6,677 bases of DNA, from positions 1 through 6,677 of the forward strand of contig JAHFFS010000086.1 in the NCBI GenBank assembly GCA_023247815.1, written 5' to 3'. Origin of the DNA: Candidatus Omnitrophota bacterium. GTDB lineage: Bacteria > Omnitrophota > Gorgyraeia > Zapsychrales > JANLHA01. Within the stretch, counting starts at the first letter, position 1. Each line of letters starts with the position of its first letter. The translations under genes and the position numbers were made by a program. The notes beneath the pieces are model-generated. The model ran no database searches. It was not told the origin of the DNA and saw nothing but the letters and a program-made list of their open reading frames with translations. Positions 1-5,850 of this stretch are shown here, piece by piece.

Positions 1-1
1 G

Positions 2-601
2 TTCCTGCGGCCGCTCATCCGGCCAGGTATGAGTGAAGCTGAGCTGTTAAAACGTTTGACCCGATTTGTTCAAGATCAGAGTGTGACTTTTTCTTTTAAT
101 CCGATCATTGCCTCGGGAGAGAATTCCTGTTATCCCCATGCTAAGGTCACGGACCGGAAGTTTCGTCGTAACGACGTGGTGCTGGTGGATATGGGGATTG
201 ATTATCTAGGGTATAAGTCTGACTTGACACGAATTTTTGTTTTGGGTAAAATATCGTCTCGTTTTAAAAACGTTTATGCCGCGGTTGAGGAAGCGCAGGC
301 GGCAGCGATTGCCGCAATCCGGCCGGGAAAAAAGTGCAACGAAATCGATCAGCAGGCGCGTAAGATTTTAGAAAGCAAAGGGTTAGCGAAATATTTCGGA
401 CATTCCTTGGGACACGGCGTTGGATTGGAGATTCATGAAGATCCTCGGTTATCTGCCAAGTGTTCAACAGTGCTTAAAGAAGGAATGGTCGTGACAGTTG
501 AACCTGGTGTTTATCTTCCTCAGCAGTTTGGTATCCGCCTGGAAGAGATGGTCTTGGTCACGAAAGATGGGTGTCGGGTTTTAAGTCGGTCAATTATCTA
601 A
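2..601 (+). CDS. pepP: Xaa-Pro aminopeptidase (M24 family), C-terminal part, 5' truncated
   Basis: Metallopeptidase of the pita-bread (M24B) fold that removes an N-terminal residue preceding proline; cytoplasmic. The reading frame is open from base 2, before the ATG at 29, and the residues ahead of that Met (ending IRPGMSE) match the family's usual 'I+PGMSE' stretch. The ATG is therefore internal and the gene starts upstream of the window. Counting from that Met, all five metal ligands are visible: D54 (LVDMG), D65 (SDLTR), H129 (LGHGVG), E158 (VEPGVY) and E172 (GIRLEE). The substrate-side histidines H37 (YPHA) and H136 (EIHE) are also present. Family members are about 350 residues, so the creatinase-type N-domain (roughly 150 residues) is missing only because of the window edge. 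A pepP-like gene directly before efp is a known arrangement (B. subtilis yqhT-efp). Prolidase (PepQ) or methionine aminopeptidase are alternatives; the 'FNPIIASGENSCYPHA' pattern favours aminopeptidase P. Confidence 0.93.
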   Translation, partial: FLRPLIRPGMSEAELLKRLTRFVQDQSVTFSFNPIIASGENSCYPHAKVTDRKFRRNDVVLVDMGIDYLGYKSDLTRIFVLGKISSRFKNVYAAVEEAQAAAIAAIRPGKKCNEIDQQARKILESKGLAKYFGHSLGHGVGLEIHEDPRLSAKCSTVLKEGMVVTVEPGVYLPQQFGIRLEEMVLVTKDGCRVLSRSII

Positions 602-610
602 CCAAATTTT

Positions 611-640
611 TTTACTTATGCTGATAAAAGCGGGTATAAT
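611..640 (+). promoter_or_regulatory. Candidate sigma-70-type promoter for efp-accB
   Basis: A perfect TATAAT -10 hexamer lies at 635-640. An 18-base spacer separates it from TTTACT at 611-616, which matches TTGACA at 4 of 6 positions. Transcription would begin near 647 and leave a leader of about 65 bases before the efp ATG. It sits in the 111-base AT-rich gap after the aminopeptidase stop, so efp may have its own start even if there is also read-through from pepP. Sequence match only. Confidence 0.5.
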
Positions 641-712
641 GATGACGCAAAATTTTTTTAGCAACAAAATTTGTTTAAGATCAACAATTTAGCAAAGGGA
701 TAAGGGATTTCA

Positions 713-1279
713 ATGGCGATCACAATGAATGGAATCAGTACCGGACAAGCGTTACTCCTTGATGGAGAAATTTATCAGGTCCTTGAACATCAGCATGTCA
801 AGCCTGGTAAGGGAGGCGCCTTTGTTCGGGTGAAATTTCGTCACGTTAAGACGGAAAATACCCTCGAGCGGACATTTAAGGCCGGTGATAAGCTGGAAGA
901 GGCACCATTAGAAGAAGTGGAACTGGAATTTTTGTATCATTCCGAGGGCCAGTATCATTTTATGGACCACACAAGTTTTGAACAAATCGCCCTTTCCGAA
1001 GAAGTTTTAGGGGATGGAGCCAAATTTTTGTTGGAAAATCTCACTGTCACCGGACTGGTGTATCAAGACCGGGTGCTTAAAGTCATGCTCCCCACGTTTA
1101 TTGTGACCGAGTTGGTTGAGTCAGAGCCGGGGATTCGAGGGGACTCCTCGAAATCCGGTAACAAACCAGCGAAGATTAAGACCGGAGCGACGGTGATGGT
1201 TCCGCTTTTTATCAATCAAGGGGATGTCATTAAGATCGATACTCGTAGTGGGCAATATGTCGAAAGGATTCAAAAATGA
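713..1279 (+). CDS. efp: Elongation factor P
   Basis: Binds between the ribosomal P and E sites and relieves stalling at consecutive prolines. At 188 residues it has the normal family length, with three beta-barrel domains: KOW-like N-domain about 1-65, OB domain about 66-128, and C-terminal OB domain about 130-188. The loop VKPGKGGAF carries K33 at its tip, equivalent to E. coli K34 and B. subtilis K32, so this is a Lys-type rather than Arg-type EF-P. The C-terminal signature KPAKIKTG...VPLFINQG and the ending DTRSGQYVERI are well conserved. No modification enzyme (EpmA/EpmB or other) is encoded in the window, so the modification is unknown. The ATG at 713 is supported by AAGGGA at 702-707, five bases upstream, and by alignment of the N-terminus with the family. 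The stop overlaps the accB start in an ATGA, which suggests coupled translation. Confidence 0.98.
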   Translation: MAITMNGISTGQALLLDGEIYQVLEHQHVKPGKGGAFVRVKFRHVKTENTLERTFKAGDKLEEAPLEEVELEFLYHSEGQYHFMDHTSFEQIALSEEVLGDGAKFLLENLTVTGLVYQDRVLKVMLPTFIVTELVESEPGIRGDSSKSGNKPAKIKTGATVMVPLFINQGDVIKIDTRSGQYVERIQK

Positions 1280-1734
1280 ATCTCAAAGAAATCAAGGAAT
1301 TGATCAGTTTGATGAATGAGAACGCGTTGACCGAGATTGAAATCGAACGAGAAGGTTCCAAGATTAAGATCAAGAAGGGAGCGGAAGGATTTGAATTTTC
1401 CGGGCCGCGTCCGACGGTTGAGTATCGTCCGGGTCCGGTTTCTGAAGTACACTCCGCCCCAGCCGCTGCCGCGTCCGGCTCTGGAAAGTCAACCAACGCG
1501 ATTAGCTCTCCCATGGTTGGTACTTTTTATCGTGCCCCTTCACCAGAAACACCGTCTTTTGTTGAAGTTGGTCAAACCGTTGAAATCGGTCAGATCGTCT
1601 GCATCGTCGAGGCCATGAAGCTGATGAACGAAATCAAATCCGAAGTCAAAGGCAGGATTGTCGAAGTCGCTGTTGAAAATGGCGAACCGGTTGAATTTGG
1701 CCAAACCCTTTTTGTGGTTGAGCCGGTTGGTTAG
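1276..1734 (+). CDS. accB: Acetyl-CoA carboxylase biotin carboxyl carrier protein (BCCP)
   Basis: Carries the biotin that AccC carboxylates and AccAD then uses to make malonyl-CoA, the first committed step of fatty-acid synthesis; cytoplasmic. The 152 residues fit the family. An N-terminal segment (1-34, NLKEIKELISLMNENALTEIEIE) is typical of AccB. A Pro/Ala/Ser-rich flexible linker follows (about 42-74), then the biotinyl lipoyl-like domain (about 75-152). The biotin-attachment motif VEAMKLMNEI gives K115 as the modified lysine. The SPMVGTFYRAPSPE stretch (78-91) contains the AccB-specific 'thumb' seen in E. coli BCCP, which separates it from other biotin carriers. The ATG overlaps the efp stop by four bases (ATGA), and AAAGGA at 1263-1268 sits seven bases upstream. 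Biotin ligase and accA/accD are not in the window. Confidence 0.97.
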   Translation: MNLKEIKELISLMNENALTEIEIEREGSKIKIKKGAEGFEFSGPRPTVEYRPGPVSEVHSAPAAAASGSGKSTNAISSPMVGTFYRAPSPETPSFVEVGQTVEIGQIVCIVEAMKLMNEIKSEVKGRIVEVAVENGEPVEFGQTLFVVEPVG

Positions 1735-1737
1735 TGA

Positions 1738-1797
1738 GACCGGAGTGAGATAGGGTACAGTCCCTAAAAGGGACAGCCCCCTATCTCCCCTACGGTC
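1738..1797. repeat. Long two-tier palindrome (REP-like) between accB and accC
   Basis: This 60-base interrupted palindrome fills most of the accB-accC gap. Three nested stems can be paired by eye: GACCG 1738-1742 with CGGTC 1793-1797; GAGATAGGG 1747-1755 with CCCTATCTC 1779-1787 (9 perfect pairs); and GTCCCT 1760-1765 with AGGGAC 1769-1774 around an AAA loop. It also holds two imperfect copies of a GGGnACAGnCCCTA-type unit (1753-1766 and 1770-1783). Each copy can close as its own small hairpin, so two alternative folds exist. No T-run follows, so it is not a standard intrinsic terminator. The shape resembles REP/BIME or RAYT-associated palindromic repeats; a post-transcriptional control element of accC is the alternative. 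Confidence 0.7.
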
Positions 1798-1801
1798 AAT
1801 C

Positions 1802-1822
1802 ATTCCTCTTCACTTAAGGAAT
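1802..1822 (+). promoter_or_regulatory. accC ribosome binding site inside a small hairpin
   Basis: The Shine-Dalgarno AAGGA at 1816-1820 lies five bases before the accC ATG (1826). AGGAAT at 1817-1822 is exactly complementary to ATTCCT at 1802-1807. This gives a six-pair stem with a nine-base loop that could partly hide the ribosome binding site. The stem is AT-rich and weak, so any control would be modest. The ribosome binding site itself is solid; the hairpin is an inference. Confidence 0.45.
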
Positions 1823-1825
1823 AAA

Positions 1826-3190
1826 ATGTTTTCAAAAATCCTTATTGCCAACCGCGGTGAAATTGCCCTCCGGGTCATCCGTGCTTGTAAAGAGTTGAAC
1901 ATCCAAACCGTTGCCGTTTATTCTGAGGCCGACCGCAATTCTCTCCATGTCCGTTTTGCCGATGAAGCTGTTTGTATCGGTCCCGCTCCCAGCATTGACA
2001 GTTATCTGAATATTCCAGCCATCATTGCCGCCGCGGAAATCACCGACGTGGAGGCCATCCATCCTGGCTATGGATTTTTAGCGGAAAACGCGCATTTTGC
2101 TGAGATTTGTGAGTCCTGCCATATTACGTTCATTGGCCCTTTGGCCGAAACGATCCGCATCATGGGCGATAAAGTGCGCGCCAGAGAGACCATGCGCAAG
2201 ATTGGCATGCCGCTCACTCCGGGTTGTGAAGGAGTGGTCCAGGACCATAAGCAGGCCTTGGAGATTGCCAAAAAGATTAAGTATCCGGTGATCATTAAGG
2301 CCGCCGCCGGTGGTGGGGGCAAGGGGATGCGGGTGTGTCATAACGATGTCACCCTGACCGGTTCTTTTGCCACGGCGCAAAAAGAAGCGCAGGCCAATTT
2401 TGGTAATCCGAATGTCTATATTGAAAAATACATTACGGATCCGCGGCACATCGAGTTTCAAATTTTGGCGGACCATCATGGCAATGTTTTGCATTTGGGA
2501 GAAAGGGACTGCAGCATCCAGCGTCGTCATCAAAAACTTTTGGAAGAGTCTCCGTCCATGGCGTTGAATGAAAAATTGCGCAAGCGCATGGGTGAGGCTT
2601 CAGTGAAGGCGGCCAAATCGGTTAAATATCGCGGAGTGGGGACGATTGAATATTTGCTTGATAGCAACGGCGAATTTTATTTCATGGAAATGAACACCCG
2701 CATTCAGGTTGAGCATCCGGTCACGGAGATGATCACGGGCAAAGATTTGGTTAAGGAACAAATTCGCGTTGCTCGCGGCGAAAAATTGCGTTTCAAACAG
2801 GAGGAAGTCCAGATGAAAGGTGCCGCGATTGAATGCCGCATCAATGCCGAAGACCCTAACAATAATTTTATTCCCTCTCCGGGAAAAATCGAAGAATTGA
2901 ACTTACCGGGTGGACCGGGCATCCGATTGGATACCCACATCTATCCGGGTTACGTGATCAGCCCGTATTATGATTCGATGGTGGCCAAATTGATCGCTTA
3001 CGGACGCAACCGCAGCGAAGCCATTAAGATCATGCGTCGGGCGTTGGACGAATTTTATATCGCTCCGATCAAGACCACGATCGGGCTGCATCAAGATATT
3101 TTGGAACATCCGCATTTTTTGGAAGGGAAGATTTCAACCCATTTCTTAGAGAAAGTCATACGAAAAGACATTGAGCCGCCGTTGGCATAG
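1826..3190 (+). CDS. accC: Acetyl-CoA carboxylase biotin carboxylase subunit
   Basis: ATP- and bicarbonate-dependent carboxylation of biotin on AccB; cytoplasmic. The 454 residues match the family (about 445-455). Biotin carboxylase N-domain about 1-113 (ILIANRGEIALRVIRAC; IHPGYGFLAEN), ATP-grasp domain about 114-315, C-domain about 333-445. Key residues align with E. coli AccC: K116, K158 (E. coli 159), the glycine loop AGGGGKGMR (161-169), H208, K237, E275, E288, N290, R292, E296 and R338. E288-N290-R292 lie in the MEMNTRIQVEHP motif. It ends where a stand-alone AccC should, with no fused carrier domain, so it is not pyruvate carboxylase or propionyl-CoA carboxylase alpha. It follows accB after a 91-base structured gap and probably belongs to the same transcript. 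The asp23 gene starts 26 bases downstream. Confidence 0.98.
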   Translation: MFSKILIANRGEIALRVIRACKELNIQTVAVYSEADRNSLHVRFADEAVCIGPAPSIDSYLNIPAIIAAAEITDVEAIHPGYGFLAENAHFAEICESCHITFIGPLAETIRIMGDKVRARETMRKIGMPLTPGCEGVVQDHKQALEIAKKIKYPVIIKAAAGGGGKGMRVCHNDVTLTGSFATAQKEAQANFGNPNVYIEKYITDPRHIEFQILADHHGNVLHLGERDCSIQRRHQKLLEESPSMALNEKLRKRMGEASVKAAKSVKYRGVGTIEYLLDSNGEFYFMEMNTRIQVEHPVTEMITGKDLVKEQIRVARGEKLRFKQEEVQMKGAAIECRINAEDPNNNFIPSPGKIEELNLPGGPGIRLDTHIYPGYVISPYYDSMVAKLIAYGRNRSEAIKIMRRALDEFYIAPIKTTIGLHQDILEHPHFLEGKISTHFLEKVIRKDIEPPLA

Positions 3191-3203
3191 ACTCGACGGG
3201 GGC

Positions 3204-3210
3204 GGGAGGG
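3204..3210 (+). promoter_or_regulatory. Ribosome binding site fixing the GTG start of the asp23-family gene
   Basis: GGGAGGG at 3204-3210 contains GGAGG (3205-3209), seven bases before the GTG at 3217. It is strong and correctly spaced, and supports this non-ATG start. Confidence 0.7.
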
Positions 3211-3216
3211 AAAATC

Positions 3217-3570
3217 GTGAAAAATTTCAGCAGAGTTGATTTTGGTTCGGTGAGGATCCACAAAAAAGTTTTAGCGGACATCGCGCATTCCGTCATTGCT
3301 AATATGGAGGGGGTACGGATGGATCCCGGGAACTTTGTTTCTAACTTAGGAGAGCTTTTCGGATTTCGTCCACATTCGGGAGTGGGTGTTGATATCGATG
3401 AAAACGGTCAAGTGACGATCGACGTCGATGTCTTGATCACACCGGGAGTGAATATCCCGCTGATGGCCAGACAGATTCAAGATTCCGTGCGCGCCATGGT
3501 TGAAAGCACCGTCGATATCGATCTTAAGGATGTCAACGTCAATATTCAAGGAGTTGAGAGGAGGAGTTGA
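3217..3570 (+). CDS. Asp23/Gls24 family protein
   Basis: Small soluble Asp23/Gls24 (DUF322) protein of 117 residues. The family includes staphylococcal Asp23, which is membrane-tethered through AmaP, and B. subtilis YqhY, encoded directly after accBC and linked genetically to fatty-acid synthesis. What is visible: an N-terminal 'G.VRIHKKVLADIAHSVIANMEGV' segment (10-33) of the family type, a short variable insert (34-54), then alternating-hydrophobic strands (56-75) leading to the hallmark VNIP (78-81), the helix ARQIQDSVRAMVE and the closing strand DVNVNIQGV. No signal peptide or membrane helix. Start is the GTG at 3217, chosen for its strong ribosome binding site. It lies 26 bases after accC and one base before the amaP-like gene. 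Exact molecular function is unknown; the context suggests a role around the carboxylase or the membrane. Confidence 0.88.
   Translation: MKNFSRVDFGSVRIHKKVLADIAHSVIANMEGVRMDPGNFVSNLGELFGFRPHSGVGVDIDENGQVTIDVDVLITPGVNIPLMARQIQDSVRAMVESTVDIDLKDVNVNIQGVERRS
3559..3564 (+). promoter_or_regulatory. Consensus ribosome binding site that fixes the amaP-like start
   Basis: A perfect AGGAGG at 3559-3564 lies seven bases before the ATG at 3572. The same frame is open to an ATG at 3500, but that would overlap the asp23-family gene by 71 bases, has no comparable site, and would add 24 residues not resembling an AmaP N-terminus. This site settles the start at 3572. Confidence 0.85.
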
Positions 3571-3571
3571 G

Positions 3572-4183
3572 ATGAAATTTATGGTCCGGATGGCGGTCTT
3601 GTTTTACAGCACGATGATCATGTTTTTGGGATGCTTATTGATTGTGTTGGTGATGAATTGGGTTTCTTTAACGGATGTCATGACGACCTTGTATGTGACG
3701 TATTATGATGAAAAGTTGCGGTTGATCGTCGGGATCGTCGCGGTCGGGTTGCTGGTCCTCAATTATTTTCTCGCCAACGCGGTCTCTGAATTTCGTCTCC
3801 GAGGAAAAAATCTCGCGTTTGATAATCCGGCGGGGCGGGTGACACTTTCGGTCTTAGCACTCGAAGATTTGGTGCGCCGGGTGATCAGCCGCACGCCGGA
3901 AGTTAAAGATGTCCGCTCGCGGATCCATATCGGCAAGAAAGGTTTGAAGGTGCATACCCGGATTGTCTTGAACGCTGACGTGAATATTCCGGAAACAACG
4001 GCGCGTTTGCAGGACGCGGTCAAGCGCCGCCTACAGGACACGATCGGTTTGGATGAGTCGGTGAACGTGCAGATCCACGTCGACAAGATCATTCCCAACA
4101 AACCCAAGGGCAGCAAGTTAAGATTGCCCCATGAAGAAGACCCTGCGCGTCCAGCTGTTCCTTTTGAAGGGTATCGGGCTTAG
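3572..4183 (+). CDS. amaP: AmaP-like membrane protein with C-terminal Asp23-like domain
   Basis: Integral membrane protein of 203 residues resembling AmaP (alkaline shock response membrane anchor), which in Staphylococcus tethers Asp23 to the membrane. Two hydrophobic segments are evident: about 8-28 (AVLFYSTMIMFLGCLLIVLVM) and about 51-71 (LIVGIVAVGLLVLNYFLANAV), joined by a short loop. A cytoplasmic part follows: GRVTLSVLALEDLVRRVI (88-105), a positively charged strand region (115-133), VNIP at 137-140, then a helix and a VNVQIHV strand. This C-terminal part parallels the preceding Asp23-family protein, so the two are probably distant paralogues. The tail (174-203) is basic and proline-containing. 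The gene begins one base after the upstream stop, so the pair is almost certainly co-translated. AmaP assignment rests on architecture and partner gene; direct sequence identity was not measured. Confidence 0.82.
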   Translation: MKFMVRMAVLFYSTMIMFLGCLLIVLVMNWVSLTDVMTTLYVTYYDEKLRLIVGIVAVGLLVLNYFLANAVSEFRLRGKNLAFDNPAGRVTLSVLALEDLVRRVISRTPEVKDVRSRIHIGKKGLKVHTRIVLNADVNIPETTARLQDAVKRRLQDTIGLDESVNVQIHVDKIIPNKPKGSKLRLPHEEDPARPAVPFEGYRA

Positions 4184-4234
4184 AAGTTGCAAGTCTCACG
4201 TGGCAGGTTTTAGGTTTAAAGAAAGAGTTGTTGA

Positions 4235-5272
4235 ATGAAAAAAATTGGCATTCTTACCGGAGGCGCGGATTGTCCTGGATTGAATTCGGTGATCCGTTCC
4301 GTTGTCCGTAAGGGCATGATGGTAGGATACGTGGTGATGGGGATCAAAAATGGTTGGCAGGGGTTGATTGAGAATGATTTGCGGATTTTGGATTTGCGTC
4401 AAACTTCAGGGATCCTCGACCGAGGGGGAACGATTTTGGGAACCAGCCGCATTAACCCATTCCAGAATCCAGAACATGTTCAGAAGATTGCTGAGAATTT
4501 CAAACGCAGTGGGATTGACGCCATGATCGCGGTTGGGGGCGAGGAAACTTTAAAGGTGGCTTTAGGTCTTCATGAACAAGGATTCATCAAAGTGGTTGGG
4601 GTCCCCAAATCCATTGATAACGCGCTTTCCGGAACCGATTATGCTTTTGGTTTTGATACCGCGGTTAACATTGCCACCCAATGCATTGACCGGTTGCACA
4701 CAACCGCGGAAAGTCACCATCGGATCATTGTTATCGAGGTCATGGGCCGTTATACCGGATGGATCGCGTTGGAGGCTGGGATTGCTGGTGGCGCGGACAT
4801 CATCTTGATTCCAGAAATACCTACGGATTTGGAACAAGTTTGTAAAGATATCGAAGCGCGGCACAGCCGGGGTAAGACCTTCACCATCATTGTGGTTTCC
4901 GAAGGAGCGACGTTGAAGAATGACCTTCGGAAAAATAATGAGAGTTCCGCGGAAAGACGTCGGTTCAGCAGTATTGGCGAATTTGTAGCAAAAACCATTG
5001 AGGAAAAAACCGGTTACGAAACCAGGGTCAGCGTTTTGGGTTATATCCAACGCGGTGGTGCCCCAACGGCATTTGACCGGGTGATCGGCACCCGTTTTGG
5101 TATCAAGGCCGTTGAACTGATCAAAGAAAAAAAATTTGGCCAGATGGTCAGCTTGCGAAAAAACCATTTGACGTCGGTTGGGATCGAAGAAGCAGTCAAG
5201 CAACGCAAGGCCGTTGATCCGGAATTGTACGAAGTGGCCAAGGTTTTCTTTGCCAATGTCGAGGACATGTAA
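4235..5272 (+). CDS. pfkA: 6-phosphofructokinase, probably pyrophosphate-dependent
   Basis: Phosphorylates fructose-6-phosphate to fructose-1,6-bisphosphate in glycolysis; the PPi form is reversible. 345 residues, in the range of bacterial group III PFKs (about 340). Motifs in order: GGADCPGLNSVIR (9-21), GGTILGTSR (64-72), GGEET (101-105), VPKSIDN (123-129), EVMGRYTGWIA (168-178), IPEIP (192-196), GYIQRGGAPTAFDR (269-282). Two positions that separate ATP from PPi enzymes both read as PPi type: acidic E104 where ATP enzymes have glycine (E. coli G104), and K125 where they have glycine (E. coli G124). The catalytic base D128 (E. coli D127) is kept, but the next active-site aspartate (E. coli D129, in 'TIDND') is A130. 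That change is unusual and leaves activity uncertain. The ATG at 4235 has only a weak AAAGAG-type site. It lies 51 bases after the amaP-like gene, with gmhA two bases downstream. Confidence 0.93.
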   Translation: MKKIGILTGGADCPGLNSVIRSVVRKGMMVGYVVMGIKNGWQGLIENDLRILDLRQTSGILDRGGTILGTSRINPFQNPEHVQKIAENFKRSGIDAMIAVGGEETLKVALGLHEQGFIKVVGVPKSIDNALSGTDYAFGFDTAVNIATQCIDRLHTTAESHHRIIVIEVMGRYTGWIALEAGIAGGADIILIPEIPTDLEQVCKDIEARHSRGKTFTIIVVSEGATLKNDLRKNNESSAERRRFSSIGEFVAKTIEEKTGYETRVSVLGYIQRGGAPTAFDRVIGTRFGIKAVELIKEKKFGQMVSLRKNHLTSVGIEEAVKQRKAVDPELYEVAKVFFANVEDM

Positions 5273-5274
5273 AA

Positions 5275-5841
5275 ATGCGACAGAAAATCCAAAAAATTTT
5301 TCAAGAGTCCATCGAGGTCAAACAAAAAACCCTGATCGATAATCAAGACATCATCGTCCAAGTGGTCCAATTGATTGTCGCGGCCTTGAAAAAGGGAGGT
5401 AAGCTGCTCATTTTTGGCAATGGCGGGTCGGCCGCTGACAGCCAGCATATGGCCGCGGAATTCACCGGACGTTTTTTGAAAGAGCGCGCTGCTTTGCCAG
5501 CGATTGCCTTGACCACTGATACCTCGGCGCTGACCGCTTTGGGCAACGACTATGGTTTTGATACCATTTTTGCCCGGCAGGTTGAAGCGTTAGGCAAAAA
5601 GGGTGATGTTGCCTTAGGGATTTCAACCAGTGGTAACTCCGGCAATGTCATCAAAGCATTTCAAGCCGCTAAGAAAAAAGGCATTGCAACGATTGCTTTG
5701 ACCGGCAACGCCGGTGGAAAATTAAAAGCCCTGGCTGATATCAACCTGATCGTTCCGTCAAAGCAGACTGCCCGCGTTCAAGAATCGCACCTTTGCATTG
5801 AACACACGATTTGCGAATTGGTCGAAGAGCAGTTGAGTTGA
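5275..5841 (+). CDS. gmhA: Sedoheptulose-7-phosphate isomerase (phosphoheptose isomerase)
   Basis: Converts sedoheptulose-7-phosphate to D-glycero-D-manno-heptose-7-phosphate, the first step toward ADP-heptose for lipopolysaccharide core or other glycans; cytoplasmic SIS-fold enzyme. 188 residues, normal for GmhA. An N-terminal helix (1-40) is followed by the SIS core with GNGGSAADSQHMAAE (48-62), DTSALTALGND (82-92), STSGNSGN (117-124) and VQESHLCIEHTICE (168-181). Zinc and active-site residues of E. coli GmhA are all matched: H58 (E. coli H61), E62 (E65), Q169 (Q172) and H177 (H180). The related DiaA protein lacks this full set, so GmhA is preferred. It begins two bases after the pfk stop, with GAGG at 5261-5264 as a distant ribosome binding site, so re-initiation is likely. 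The adenylyltransferase of the same pathway follows nine bases later. Confidence 0.95.
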   Translation: MRQKIQKIFQESIEVKQKTLIDNQDIIVQVVQLIVAALKKGGKLLIFGNGGSAADSQHMAAEFTGRFLKERAALPAIALTTDTSALTALGNDYGFDTIFARQVEALGKKGDVALGISTSGNSGNVIKAFQAAKKKGIATIALTGNAGGKLKALADINLIVPSKQTARVQESHLCIEHTICELVEEQLS

Positions 5842-5850
5842 ATTTTTAAA

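Noticed and set aside
29..31. ATG at 29 as the true start of the aminopeptidase
   Set aside because: The frame is open upstream and the codons before it encode conserved family sequence, so it is an internal methionine.
648..690. AT-rich repeats (CAAAATTT at 648-655 and 665-672) and a small palindrome AACAAA-A-TTTGTT at 663-675 in the efp leader
   Set aside because: Low-complexity AT sequence; the short arms could arise by chance, and there is no GC-rich stem for a terminator or a known operator match.
1738..1797. Intrinsic terminator between accB and accC
   Set aside because: The stem is strong but no run of T follows, and accC would be left without a visible promoter.
2078..2533. 151-codon minus-strand open frame antisense to accC
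   Set aside because: Shadow of the ATP-grasp region of accC; no ribosome binding site or protein-like motif.
3500..3571. Longer start for the amaP-like gene at ATG 3500
   Set aside because: It would overlap the asp23-family gene by 71 bases, lacks a ribosome binding site, and adds residues unlike an AmaP N-terminus, while ATG 3572 has a perfect AGGAGG.
4187..4216. Possible promoter before pfkA (TTGCAA, 18-base spacer, TAGGTT)
   Set aside because: The -10 matches only 3 of 6 positions; not distinguishable from chance in this short gap.
4562..5203. 213-codon open frame on the minus strand, antisense to pfkA
   Set aside because: It lies wholly within a clearly conserved gene, shows no recognisable domain, and is explained by codon bias of the sense strand.
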